Origin: Clostridium sp. AM22-11AC | Lineage (GTDB): Bacteria; Bacillota; Clostridia; Lachnospirales; Lachnospiraceae | Direction of reading: 5' to 3' | Length of the DNA stretch: 53,052 nt | NCBI RefSeq assembly: GCF_003473545.1 | Contig: NZ_QUCM01000023.1 | Span: 1-53,052, forward strand | Shown here: positions 7,212-16,567 of the stretch, one piece after another | How the letters are laid out: every line of letters begins with the position of its first letter | Position numbering within the stretch: position 1 is the first letter of the stretch | Translations under genes and position numbers: made by a program | Notes under the pieces: generated by a model | Databases searched by the model: none | Told to the model about the DNA's origin: nothing | Seen by the model: the letters and a program-made list of their open reading frames with translations, nothing else

Positions 7212-8743
7212 AAAAAGGAGTTGTCTATCTTATAGGAGCAGGTCCTGGAGATCCGGGTCTTATTACCTTAAAGGGGAAGGAAATCTTAGAGAGCTGTGAC
7301 GCCCTGGTTTATGATCATCTGGCATCAAAAGAATTTCTCTCCTGGGTTCCTTCCCGTTGTAAAACTTTTTATGTAGGAAAACAGGCAGGCTGCCACTCTA
7401 TGAAACAGGATCAGATCAATGAACTTCTGGTACAGCTGGCTTTAGAAGGAAATAAAGTAGTTCGCTTAAAAGGCGGGGACTCCTTTGTTTTCGGCCGTGG
7501 TTCAGAAGAGATCCTGGCTTTAAAAGAAAAAGAGATCCCCTGGGAGCTGGTGCCGGGTATTACTTCCTGCGTATCTGTTCCGGAACTGGCTGGTATACCG
7601 GTCACACACAGAAATGTAAGCCGCAGCTTTCATGTGATCACCGGACACACCTTAAAGGGGGCCCAGTCAGAGGCAGAGCTGGCTTTATATGGTGCCTGTG
7701 AGGGAACTTTGGTCTTTCTTATGGGACTTTCCAATCTGGAGCATATTGCAAAAGGTCTTATAAAAGGGGGAAAAAGCCCGGATACACCGGCAGCTGTGAT
7801 CGAAGATGGCTCTCTTGCCAGTCAGCGCACAGTCAGAGGTACACTGGAAACCATTTATGAGAAAAGCCTTAAGGCAGGTCTTAAAACACCTGCGATCATT
7901 GTTGTAGGGGAGACCGCAGCTTTTGACCTGCGATCAGAAGAAATGACAGGTGATAAGATTGATGACAAGCCATTATCCGGGCTTACAGTCGGGATCACCG
8001 GTACCTCTTCTTTTACAGCCCGTTTAGAAACTGCTTTAAAATCCCAGGGCGCCAAAACACTTCCTGTAATGAAAATGGAAGTGGTGCCGGAGGCATTTTC
8101 AGAAGAGTTTTCAGAAGATCCAGACTCTTCAAATCCGAACTCTTCACTTACAGCTATTTTAAAACAAAACTTCACCTGGCTGGTCTTTACCAGTGTAAAC
8201 GGAGTGGAAATTTTCTTTGACCGGTTTTTAAACCAGGAAAACGGGGATCTGCGGCTTTTATGCAGTCTTCATTTTGCCGTGATCGGAGAAGCCACCAGAC
8301 AGGCTTTAAAAGCCCATGGCTTTCAGGCGGATCTGATGCCAAAAGAGTACTGCAGCCAAAGCCTGGCAGAAGCTCTTATTAATGTTCTGACTCCTTCAGA
8401 TCATGTGCTTTTGGCACGTTCCAAAGACGGCAGTGTAAATTTGAGCAAAGAATTGGAAAAACAAGATATTTTTTATAAAGACCTGGCGTTGTATCATGTA
8501 AAAGGGAAGCCTCTTGCTGACGGAACACTCCTTTCACAGTGCAGCCACCTGGTCTTTGGCAGTGCCTCAGGCGCGAAAGCATTTTTAAAGCATTTCCAGA
8601 TACCTGCAGGTGTCAAAGTGATCGCCATTGGCCCGGTAACCGGCAAAGCCTTACGTGAAGCCGGAGTGATCCCGTATATGACCGGAAATTCTTATGATAT
8701 CCCTGGCATATTAAAGGGGCTGACCGAAGAAAAAACGCGATAA
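7208..8743 (+). CDS. cobA-hemD: Fused uroporphyrinogen-III C-methyltransferase and uroporphyrinogen-III synthase
   Basis: Residues 1 to about 245 are a SUMT/CobA methyltransferase: VYLIGAGPGDPGLITLKG, VVRLKGGDSFVFGRG and VPGITS, which bind SAM and act at C2 and C7 of uroporphyrinogen III. Residues from about 255 to the end are a divergent HemD synthase that cyclises hydroxymethylbilane (TVGITGTSSFTARL, WLVFTSVNGVEIFF, FGSASGAKAFL). CobA-HemD fusions are common in clostridia. With the two genes before it, it converts porphobilinogen to sirohydrochlorin. HemA, HemL and HemB, needed to make porphobilinogen, are not in the window. Confidence 0.94.
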   Translation: MKKGVVYLIGAGPGDPGLITLKGKEILESCDALVYDHLASKEFLSWVPSRCKTFYVGKQAGCHSMKQDQINELLVQLALEGNKVVRLKGGDSFVFGRGSEEILALKEKEIPWELVPGITSCVSVPELAGIPVTHRNVSRSFHVITGHTLKGAQSEAELALYGACEGTLVFLMGLSNLEHIAKGLIKGGKSPDTPAAVIEDGSLASQRTVRGTLETIYEKSLKAGLKTPAIIVVGETAAFDLRSEEMTGDKIDDKPLSGLTVGITGTSSFTARLETALKSQGAKTLPVMKMEVVPEAFSEEFSEDPDSSNPNSSLTAILKQNFTWLVFTSVNGVEIFFDRFLNQENGDLRLLCSLHFAVIGEATRQALKAHGFQADLMPKEYCSQSLAEALINVLTPSDHVLLARSKDGSVNLSKELEKQDIFYKDLALYHVKGKPLADGTLLSQCSHLVFGSASGAKAFLKHFQIPAGVKVIAIGPVTGKALREAGVIPYMTGNSYDIPGILKGLTEEKTR

Positions 8744-8775
8744 ATGTACAGCAGTACAAGAAGGAGGGCATTTTT

Positions 8776-9483
8776 ATGGCATTTTTAAGTGATTTAAGGA
8801 GATTTTATGGTACAGGTGAGAAAAACCCGGCTGGACAGTCTTTAGAGGAGTTTTTAGAGCATTATAATCCGGCCAAGTATGAAAGCCTGTGCAACACAGC
8901 TGATATTGTAGTAGTCAGATGTGAAGAAAAACTGACCCACTGGGGACAGCCATTAAAGGTTCTTATGGTAAAGCGCAGCAATCATCCAAGTATCGGTTTC
9001 TGGGCGACTCCAGGAGGCTTTGTAGAGTTGAAAGAGGACATCAGTGAAGGTGCTGCCAGAGAACTGGAAGAAGAGACCTGTGTAAAGGGACTGCCACTGC
9101 GCCAGATGCGTACCTGGGGAGAATGGCAGCGTGATCCAAGATGGCGTATCATTACTACCTCCTATCTGGCTTTGGTAGAAGGAGATCTGAAAGTACAGGC
9201 TGCAGATGACGCAAAAGATGCCCAGTGGCTGGATGTGGATCTGAAACGTTTAAGCACAGAGGAAAAGGAAGACCAGTCATCTGTAGAGGTGTGGGAGCTG
9301 TCTTTAACCAATAAGGAGCAGGGCATTGATGTTTCTGCAAAGGTGGAGATCACTTATTCCGGTCATCCTCTGATCAAGGAAGAGACCTATCACTTATTAG
9401 AGTCAAAGGGCATTGCCGTTGACCATGGCTGCATCGTTACCAATGCGCTTCTTTATCTGAAAAACCAGCTGGAAGGGAAGTAA
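8776..9483 (+). CDS. Nudix hydrolase
   Basis: A 235-residue protein with a Nudix box near residues 76-98: Gly-Gly, a Glu six residues later, then RELEEE, so the metal-binding REUxEE core is intact. The final glycine of the consensus is cysteine (ETC). The region before the box (VLMVKRSNHPSIGFWATPGGF) resembles ADP-ribose or NAD-related Nudix proteins. The roughly 90 residues after the domain are unassigned; NrtR-type regulators carry a winged helix there, but I cannot confirm one. A clear AAGGAGGG site precedes the ATG. Only 6 nt separate it from jetA, so it probably heads or belongs to the SMC operon. Substrate unknown. Confidence 0.85.
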   Translation: MAFLSDLRRFYGTGEKNPAGQSLEEFLEHYNPAKYESLCNTADIVVVRCEEKLTHWGQPLKVLMVKRSNHPSIGFWATPGGFVELKEDISEGAARELEEETCVKGLPLRQMRTWGEWQRDPRWRIITTSYLALVEGDLKVQAADDAKDAQWLDVDLKRLSTEEKEDQSSVEVWELSLTNKEQGIDVSAKVEITYSGHPLIKEETYHLLESKGIAVDHGCIVTNALLYLKNQLEGK

Positions 9484-9489
9484 TACAGA

Positions 9490-10848
9490 TTGAAAACAAA
9501 TTTAATGCATGAGATACCGGAACGTTTCTGGAGCCTGTTCCGTTCCGTCAACCGCGCCACCTACATAGAAGCACTTTTAAAGATCAATGAGGAATATGAA
9601 TACAGCAATTACTTTCTCAGCCGAGAAATGTGCATCCAGCTTTTAAGCAGTTACTTTGCCCAGAAGCGGTATGTGATCTGGCAGGATGAACTGGAGGAAG
9701 AGGAGGACCAGTTAGAACCTCCGGCAACCCGTGTGTTAAACTGGCTGTTAAAAACAGGGTGGCTGCGGAAAGTAGATGATTATTCTACTATGACTGTGAA
9801 CATTGTCATTCCGGACTACGCGGCTGTGATGATCGAGGCCTTTCACCGTCTTTCCAATGAACAGGAAGATGAGACCCAGATCTATATCCAGAACGTATAT
9901 GCCATCCTGTTTTCCCTGAAAAATGACAGCCGCGCCGGGATCGGCCTTTTGGATACAGCGATCATCAATACGCGGAAATTAAACAAATCCCTTCAGGATC
10001 TGCTCCACAATATGGATACCTTTTTTGGAAGCCTTCTGGAGCAGAAGGATTATTCCCAGCTTTTAAAAGACCATTTAGAGGGATATGTACAGGAAGTAGT
10101 GAATAAAAAGTACCACATCTTAAAGACTTCTGACAATTTTTATCTTTATAAGACGGATATTAAGACCTGGATCCGCTCCATGCGGGAAGATGAACAGTGG
10201 CAGAAACGTATGGCAGAGGGAATGGCCCCTTCTATGATCCTTCAAAAACTGGATCAGTTAGAACGGGGCTTTGATGACATTGAGCACAGGATCACCAACA
10301 TTGACAGGGAACATTCCCGTTATGTAAAAGCTACGGTAACAAGACTGGGCTATTTATTAAATCAGGAAGACGATATGAAAGGGCTGGTGATCCAGCTCTT
10401 AAACCGTCTGTCCGCCAATAACGGAGATGAGGATATGATCCAGGCGGTAGGCAGCCGTATGAACCTTTCCCAGACAGGCCTGTTGTCAGAAGAAGCTCTT
10501 TATAAGCAGCGCCGCCCAAGAACGGACTTTGCAAAACAGCTGCCGGATGAAAAGGAACTGCCGGAACTTTCGGAAGAAGAGATCTTAAATTACAACAAAG
10601 TAAAGAACCGTTACAGCAGGCGGGAGATTGAAGATTTCATCCAGGATCATATGGAAAATGGCACCATGAAAGTAGATCAGAATACCGTATCTTCGGACGA
10701 AGATTTTGAAAAACTGATCCTTGCCTATGACTATTCCACACGGACCAAAAGCCGTTATAAAGCAGTGGAAAGTGATGCAAAGCCCATAAAGAATGGTCCT
10801 TATACTTATCCTGAATTCCAATTTGTAAGGAGGAATACCCGTGAATGA
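9490..10848 (+). CDS. jetA: JetA-like kleisin subunit of a Wadjet/MukBEF-type SMC complex
   Basis: A 452-residue soluble protein that I assign to the JetA family with DUF5716-like sequence: IPERFWSLFRS at the start, helical middle, Arg/Lys/Glu-rich C-terminus. In Wadjet complexes JetA is the MukF-like kleisin that bridges the SMC heads of JetC and binds JetB. The assignment rests on N-terminal pattern, size and on the two following genes being unmistakable partners. It begins with TTG at 9490, with GGAAGGGAAG just upstream; the next Met (9505) lacks a site. It overlaps jetB by 8 nt. Known Wadjet operons are anti-plasmid; whether this one is defensive is open (no jetD). Confidence 0.8.
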   Translation: MKTNLMHEIPERFWSLFRSVNRATYIEALLKINEEYEYSNYFLSREMCIQLLSSYFAQKRYVIWQDELEEEEDQLEPPATRVLNWLLKTGWLRKVDDYSTMTVNIVIPDYAAVMIEAFHRLSNEQEDETQIYIQNVYAILFSLKNDSRAGIGLLDTAIINTRKLNKSLQDLLHNMDTFFGSLLEQKDYSQLLKDHLEGYVQEVVNKKYHILKTSDNFYLYKTDIKTWIRSMREDEQWQKRMAEGMAPSMILQKLDQLERGFDDIEHRITNIDREHSRYVKATVTRLGYLLNQEDDMKGLVIQLLNRLSANNGDEDMIQAVGSRMNLSQTGLLSEEALYKQRRPRTDFAKQLPDEKELPELSEEEILNYNKVKNRYSRREIEDFIQDHMENGTMKVDQNTVSSDEDFEKLILAYDYSTRTKSRYKAVESDAKPIKNGPYTYPEFQFVRRNTRE

Positions 10849-11551
10849 TACATCTGATCTGATCCCGGAGAATGAAACTAACTGGCAGAATGACTGGCAG
10901 ATCCCCTATTTTGACAACCTGACAGAAGAACAGCAAAAGGAGATCACCGACTCCATCCGTCTGCTTTTGCGCCAGACTTTTGTATTGGAGCGCAAATACG
11001 ATAAAAAGACAGAGCGACTTCAGTATACGGCAGCTTACCGCACCATCAGTAAACATTTTCCTTTTATCCGCCATTATCTGGCTGTTGCCGGGATCGAGCT
11101 GACAGAAAACAGCCATTTAGGGATTATTTATGTACAGGGAGAGGATCTGCTTGGAGAAAAACTTCCAAAACTGGCCACTCTTTATCTTCTGGCATTAAAG
11201 CTGATCTATGACGAACAGATGGAAAATGTTTCCACCAGTGTAAATGTTTATACGACTCTGGGAGAAATCCAGGAGAAGTTAGGAGGTTACCGTCTGTTTA
11301 AACGTCAGCCTGCACCTACGGATATCCGGCGCACCATAGCATTGTTAAGAAAATATCAGATCATAGAGCCTTTGGAACTGTTAGATGATCTGAACAGCTC
11401 CAGTCCTTTTATGATTTATCCCTGTATTAATGTAGTCCTTTTAGGGGATGATGTACGGGCCCTTTTACAGGATTTTGATAATGGGGATACAGAGCGTATA
11501 GAGCCTGATCTGGCAGAGGAAGGAGGAAACGAAGATGGAACAGAAGAATAA
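10841..11551 (+). CDS. jetB: JetB-like (DUF4194, MukE-like) subunit of the SMC complex
   Basis: A 236-residue protein with an acidic, disordered first 40 residues, then a winged-helix-type region (RLLLRQTFVLERKYD, FPFIRHYLAVAGIEL, IRRTIALLRKYQIIEPL) characteristic of DUF4194/JetB, the MukE-like KITE subunit. It starts with GTG 10841 behind AAGGAGGAA and overlaps jetA by 8 nt and jetC by 17 nt, so the three subunits are translationally coupled, as expected for a stoichiometric complex. The tail is again acidic (Glu/Asp/Gly). Assignment is supported mainly by gene order and size. Confidence 0.82.
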   Translation: MNDTSDLIPENETNWQNDWQIPYFDNLTEEQQKEITDSIRLLLRQTFVLERKYDKKTERLQYTAAYRTISKHFPFIRHYLAVAGIELTENSHLGIIYVQGEDLLGEKLPKLATLYLLALKLIYDEQMENVSTSVNVYTTLGEIQEKLGGYRLFKRQPAPTDIRRTIALLRKYQIIEPLELLDDLNSSSPFMIYPCINVVLLGDDVRALLQDFDNGDTERIEPDLAEEGGNEDGTEE

Positions 11552-14500
11552 TTCTCCTTTTCTAGCATTTACCAGGATCTGTTTAAACAACTGGCATTAT
11601 ATTTCCAGAAAGATCCTTTCCCTGAATAAGGAGATCAATTTCTTTACCGGTCACTCAGGAAGCGGAAAGTCTACGGTTATTGACGCATTGCAGCTGGTCC
11701 TTTATGCCAATACAGACGGCCGCGGCTTCTTTAACAAGGCTGCTGCTGATGACTCGGACCGTAGCCTGATCGAATATCTGCGCGGTATGGTAAATATCGG
11801 GGAAAATAATGAATTTTCCTATCTGCGCAACCAGAATTTCAGTTCTACCATTGTACTGGAAATGCAGCAGACCTGCACAGAAGAATATCAGTGTATCGGT
11901 GTTGTCTTTGATGTAAACACAGCTTCCAATGAAGTTTCCAGACGTTTCTTCTGGCACAAAGGTCCTTTATGGGAAAATGAATACAGGACACCTTCAAGGC
12001 CTATGTCCATCAGCGAAGTAGAACAGTATTTAAGGGAACATTACAGCAAGGAAGATTATTTTTCCACTTCCCATAATGAGAGATTTCGCAGGATCCTTTA
12101 TGACAGCTATTTAGGAGGTCTTGACAGCGAAAAGTTCCCATTGCTTTTTAAGCGGGCCATTCCTTTCCGTATGAACATCCGCCTGGAAGATTTTGTAAAG
12201 GAATATATCTGTACGGAACAGAACATCCATATTGAGGACATGCAGGAAAGTGTTATGCAGTATGGACGGATGCAGCGAAAGATCGATGATACCTGCCAGG
12301 AGATCGATAAGCTGACTGCGATCCATGATGCATATGGGGAATATCGCCTGATCCATGACAAGTTAGAGAAATATCACTGGTTTGTAAAGAAACTGGATCT
12401 TCTGGATACCAGGTCCAAGATCCGTATGCTCCACGAAAAGACAGAACGCGGCAAAGAAGATCTGCTCCAGTTAGATGAGGCCAAAAAGTCAGTGGAACAG
12501 CAGATCGGGGAGCTGACTGCAAATAGTGATGAACTTCTTAAAAGGATCGCTTCTACCGGATATGAGGAATTAAAGCAGCAGCTTACCTCTTTAAATGCCC
12601 TTTGCGAGCAGTTAGGCCACAGTGAAGCCAAGTGGCAGAAGACGCTGCTGGCTTTAAAGAAGTGGGAAGAGGAAGAAATCGTTTCTAATCAGACATTATG
12701 GGATTTGGAAGAATTTGAAACACGGACGATTACCAGACCGGTTTTGGAACGTTTAAAAGCTTCCCTGGCATCCATGGCTGCTGATACGGAAAAACTGCGT
12801 CAGGAGACAGTAAGCCAGATCAATGAATTAAAGAAGTCTGAGAAGCTGAAAAAATTGGAACTGGAACAGTTAAAGGCAGGTAATAAAGCCTATCCTTCTT
12901 ATCTGGAAGAGGCAAGGTCTTATCTGCAAAGACGTCTTTTAGAGGAAACAGGCAAAGGCGTAGATGTGTATATCCTGGCAGACCTTCTGGAAGTGAAAAA
13001 CGACCAGTGGCGCAATGCCATTGAAGGTTATCTTGGGGGAAATAAGTTAAACCTGGTGGTTGCTCCCAAATACGCGAAAACAGCCCTTTCTATTTACAGG
13101 GAACTGGATAAGAAGAAATTCTGGAATATCGCTGTGCTGGATACGGAGAAAGCAGCCGGATATGACAATGATGCCTTAAAGGGATCCCTGGCAGAGGAAG
13201 TAAGTGTACGGGAGACTTATTTAAAGCCTTATATGAACCTGCTTCTTGGCAAGGTGATCAAATGTAATACCATTGAGGAATTACAGGCCAATGCCATTGG
13301 TATTACCCCGGACTGTCTTTTATATCATACTTTCCGACTCCAGTATATCAATCCGGAAAATTATACCCGTCTTGCCTATATTGGAAAAGACAGTATGCGC
13401 AAGAGGGTCCGTCTTCTTGAAAAGGAACTGGAGGAGGTTTCAGAAAAGAGAAATCCGTTAGAGGAAACGTTAAAGGACTGCAAGCGGATCCTTGCTTTGG
13501 AAACCTTAAAAGAGGATACAGAGGAGTATTTCCAGTGGTTAAAGGATATAGACACCCGCAAAGAACAGTTAAAGGAAAAGCAAAAACTGTCTGAACGGCT
13601 GGAAAAGCTTCGCCAGAAGGATGTAAAGCAGTTAGAAGCCGACCGTCAGGCTGTTTTAGAGCTCAGTGACGGAAAGAAACGGGAGAGAGATCTGTTACAG
13701 GAGCAGATCCTAAACAAGAAAAATGAACTGGAACGTTTCTCCCAGACTATCTTAAAGCTGGAAACAGAGGCTGCAGGTCAGGGTAAGGAAGTACCTGTAA
13801 ACGAGGAACATGAACGGGAACTGAATGCTTATCTGGCAGATAAGGATCATCCACGCTTTGACCAGGAAAAAGAGGCTTATGCGTCCAAGTGCCAGATCTT
13901 AGAGCAGAAGGCAGTTCAGGCAAAGGAACATGTAATGGGCCTTAGAAGTGAATACATCCGCCGGTATCCGGGAAGGAATGTTCCTGTAAGCAGCAATGAC
14001 AATGCAGCGTATGACAAGATCTTAAACCGGCTTTCCTGTGATGACCTGGAAGTTTACAGGGAACAGGCAGGTAAGCAGGCAAAAGCGGCAGTGGAGCATT
14101 TTAAGGACGATTTTATGTACAAGATCCGCAGTGCCATCAAGGACGCTCTTTTGCGCAAGGATGAGTTAAACCGGATCATCAGCCGTCTGGACTTTGGAAA
14201 GGATAAATACCAGTTTGTGATCGGTCGGTGTAAAGGGGCAGACGGACGGTTTTATGATATGTTCATGGATGAGTCATTGGAGATCAATCCCGCCAGTTTA
14301 AAGACCGGGGTGGAAAACCAGATGGATCTTTTCTCTATGGAACATGAAAACCGGTATGGGGATCTGATCAACGAACTGATCAGCATTTTCATCCCGCCGG
14401 AAAATGCTACAGCAGCCCAGTTAGAAGAAGCACGGAAAAATATGGAAAAATATGCAGACTACCGCACCTATCTTTCTTTTGACATGCAGCAGCTGATCAA

Positions 14501-14906
14501 AAATGAGGATGAGGTGATCCGGATCGGCTTAAGCCGTATGATCCGCAAAAATTCCGGCGGTGAGGGACAGAACCCGTTATATGTGGCGCTCCTTGCAAGT
14601 TTTGCACAGGCCTATCATATTAACCTGTCATCAGCTGTAAGGCAGAGGCCGTCCATCCGCCTGGTTATTTTAGACGAGGCATTTTCCAAGATGGATGCGG
14701 AAAAGGTTGCAAGCTGTATTGAGCTGATCCGTGGACTGGGCTTTCAGGCCATTATCAGCGCTACCAATGACAAGATTCAGAATTATGTGGAGAATGTAGA
14801 TAAAACCTTTGTATTTGCAAATCCAAGTAAAAAATCTATTTCCATCCAGGCGTTTGAAAAGGACCGCATGAAAGATCTGGCGTCAGAAATGGATGAAGAG
14901 GCATAA
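11535..14906 (+). CDS. jetC: JetC-like SMC ATPase (MukB-type)
   Basis: A 1123-residue SMC-like ATPase. Walker A is GHSGSGKST (residues 39-47), the signature motif is NSGGEGQ (about 1006-1012, a variant of LSGGQ), and Walker B is LVILDE (about 1043-1048) followed by AFSKMD. Two long coiled-coil arms (about 245-470 and 620-860) flank a hinge-like globular part near 480-610 (VDVYILADLLEV...). JetC loops DNA using ATP, with JetA and JetB at its heads. In complete Wadjet operons the next gene is jetD, a Toprim nuclease that cuts small circles. Here the next gene, 14 nt on, is a sulfite reductase. The ATPase motifs are intact, so this looks functional rather than decayed. Confidence 0.93.
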   Translation: MEQKNNSPFLAFTRICLNNWHYISRKILSLNKEINFFTGHSGSGKSTVIDALQLVLYANTDGRGFFNKAAADDSDRSLIEYLRGMVNIGENNEFSYLRNQNFSSTIVLEMQQTCTEEYQCIGVVFDVNTASNEVSRRFFWHKGPLWENEYRTPSRPMSISEVEQYLREHYSKEDYFSTSHNERFRRILYDSYLGGLDSEKFPLLFKRAIPFRMNIRLEDFVKEYICTEQNIHIEDMQESVMQYGRMQRKIDDTCQEIDKLTAIHDAYGEYRLIHDKLEKYHWFVKKLDLLDTRSKIRMLHEKTERGKEDLLQLDEAKKSVEQQIGELTANSDELLKRIASTGYEELKQQLTSLNALCEQLGHSEAKWQKTLLALKKWEEEEIVSNQTLWDLEEFETRTITRPVLERLKASLASMAADTEKLRQETVSQINELKKSEKLKKLELEQLKAGNKAYPSYLEEARSYLQRRLLEETGKGVDVYILADLLEVKNDQWRNAIEGYLGGNKLNLVVAPKYAKTALSIYRELDKKKFWNIAVLDTEKAAGYDNDALKGSLAEEVSVRETYLKPYMNLLLGKVIKCNTIEELQANAIGITPDCLLYHTFRLQYINPENYTRLAYIGKDSMRKRVRLLEKELEEVSEKRNPLEETLKDCKRILALETLKEDTEEYFQWLKDIDTRKEQLKEKQKLSERLEKLRQKDVKQLEADRQAVLELSDGKKRERDLLQEQILNKKNELERFSQTILKLETEAAGQGKEVPVNEEHERELNAYLADKDHPRFDQEKEAYASKCQILEQKAVQAKEHVMGLRSEYIRRYPGRNVPVSSNDNAAYDKILNRLSCDDLEVYREQAGKQAKAAVEHFKDDFMYKIRSAIKDALLRKDELNRIISRLDFGKDKYQFVIGRCKGADGRFYDMFMDESLEINPASLKTGVENQMDLFSMEHENRYGDLINELISIFIPPENATAAQLEEARKNMEKYADYRTYLSFDMQQLIKNEDEVIRIGLSRMIRKNSGGEGQNPLYVALLASFAQAYHINLSSAVRQRPSIRLVILDEAFSKMDAEKVASCIELIRGLGFQAIISATNDKIQNYVENVDKTFVFANPSKKSISIQAFEKDRMKDLASEMDEEA

Positions 14907-14920
14907 AAGGAGAGATACTT

Positions 14921-16501
14921 ATGGAACAGATGAAGATCCAGCCAGAAGACTGGAAAGAGGACTACAAAGAATTTGACGAGGCTACAGAAAAGTTTTACAA
15001 AGGGGAAATGGATGCCAAAACCTACAAGGGGATTTCCGGCGGTTTTGGAAGCTATGCGCAGCGTGGCGGAAATGCAAGTATGCTGCGTCTTCGTATGTCC
15101 GGCGGTGTAATGGACCTGGCAAAGCTTAAGTTTATTGCAGATGCCATTGAAACCTATCATATTAAGAGAGTGCATTTAACGACCTGCCAGACCTTACAGT
15201 TTCATGATCTGGATGAGGCGACTGTAAAGACTCTTGCTGTGGAAGCTTTAAAATGCGGCATTGTTACCAGAGGCGGTGGCGGAGATTTCCCGAGAAATGT
15301 GACGGTTTCTCCGTTGTCAGGCATTGAAAAAGGGGAATATTTTAATGTGCTTCCATGGGCTCTGGCTGCAGCCGATTATCTGATGACTTATATTAAAGGA
15401 CCGAAGCTTCCAAGAAAGTTAAAAGTAGGTTTTTCTAATACGCCTGCTAACCTAACCCACGCAACCTTCCGTGATCTGGGCTTTGCTGCAAGAGAAGACG
15501 GTACTTTTGATGTTTACAGTGCAGGTGGTCTTGGAAACAACCCGGCTTTTGGTGTAAAGGTAGCTGAAAAAGTGGAAAAGGACCAGATCCTTTATTACAT
15601 TGAAGCTATGCACCAGATGTTTTTAGCCTACGGCAATTATGAGAACCGTGCAAAGGCAAGAAGCCGGTATATGCAGCAGACTTTAGGTGGGGCTGAAAAA
15701 TATAAAGAGGCATTTTTAGAGAAGTTAAAAGAAGTGCGGGAAATAGGAAAGGACCTGACTTTAACGCTTCCTGAGGCTGAAATGGGCTGTGAGGCAGAGG
15801 CTGGCTGTGATGCTTCAACGGCTGTATTTACAAATTCTGGAAGAAACCGGGTATATACCCAGAAACAGCCAGGGCTTTACAGTGTACACTGCCATCCGGT
15901 AGGCGGAACACCAGATCCATCTTTATTTGTAAACTTATACAAGGCTATCTGTGAGATCCCAGGTGCAGAACTTCGTCTCTGTCCGGATGAGTCCTTCTAT
16001 GTGATCAACTGCCGGGAAGAAGACTTAGAAGCTGTTTTACATGTAACAGAAGACAGTGCGAAGACAATTTTTGAGGAGTCAGTAGCCTGTATCGGTGCCC
16101 ATGTATGCCAGCAGGGTATCCGTGACTCCCAGGGACTTTTACAGAAATTAGTAGGAATGGAAAGAAACGAGCAGTTTGCTGACGGTATCCTGCCAAAGAT
16201 CCATATTTCCGGCTGCCCGTCTTCCTGCGGTACCCACCAGATCGGTGTGATCGGCTTCAGAGGCGGTGCAAAGACCATTGATAAAGTATTAAAACCTGCT
16301 TTTAACCTTTATATCAACGGCAGCGATATCCAGGGCCAGGAGCGCATGGGAGAAGAAGTGGGAACTTTATTGGAAGAGCAGATCCCGGATTTCTTATGTG
16401 CCTTAGGACATGCTGTAAGCGACAGCGGAATGGATTTTGACACATGGTTTGCAAAAAATCCGGAAGGCATCAAGGCCATTGCAGCTTCTTTCCTGGTATA
16501 A
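14921..16501 (+). CDS. Siroheme-dependent sulfite/nitrite reductase family protein
   Basis: A 526-residue one-domain-pair reductase. The siroheme/4Fe-4S cysteines are visible as CIGAHVC (Cys-x5-Cys) and SGCPSSC (Cys-x3-Cys) about 40 residues later. The ferredoxin-like half-domain motif LRMSGGVMDL lies near residue 55 and GGGGDFPRNV near 120. Such enzymes reduce sulfite to sulfide or nitrite to ammonia by six electrons; sequence alone does not decide which. No N-terminal ferredoxin domain or flavoprotein partner is present, so electrons must come from an external ferredoxin. The cofactor is the product of the sirC-hemC-cobA/hemD genes 6 kb upstream, and the nearby Amt-PII gene also fits nitrogen assimilation. 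Confidence 0.9.
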   Translation: MEQMKIQPEDWKEDYKEFDEATEKFYKGEMDAKTYKGISGGFGSYAQRGGNASMLRLRMSGGVMDLAKLKFIADAIETYHIKRVHLTTCQTLQFHDLDEATVKTLAVEALKCGIVTRGGGGDFPRNVTVSPLSGIEKGEYFNVLPWALAAADYLMTYIKGPKLPRKLKVGFSNTPANLTHATFRDLGFAAREDGTFDVYSAGGLGNNPAFGVKVAEKVEKDQILYYIEAMHQMFLAYGNYENRAKARSRYMQQTLGGAEKYKEAFLEKLKEVREIGKDLTLTLPEAEMGCEAEAGCDASTAVFTNSGRNRVYTQKQPGLYSVHCHPVGGTPDPSLFVNLYKAICEIPGAELRLCPDESFYVINCREEDLEAVLHVTEDSAKTIFEESVACIGAHVCQQGIRDSQGLLQKLVGMERNEQFADGILPKIHISGCPSSCGTHQIGVIGFRGGAKTIDKVLKPAFNLYINGSDIQGQERMGEEVGTLLEEQIPDFLCALGHAVSDSGMDFDTWFAKNPEGIKAIAASFLV

Positions 16502-16506
16502 AAGGC

Positions 16507-16535
16507 TTTTCATTTAAGCCGGGCTGTTGTATAAT
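16507..16535 (+). promoter_or_regulatory. Promoter for the SseB-like gene
   Basis: TTTTCA (16507-16512), a 17-nt spacer and perfect TATAAT (16530-16535), between the reductase stop and the next gene. The -10 lies inside a short GGGC/GCCC inverted repeat (16521-16524 and about 16547-16550). Confidence 0.5.
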
Positions 16536-16567
16536 CTTCATATCATGCCCGATTTTAGGAGGAAACA

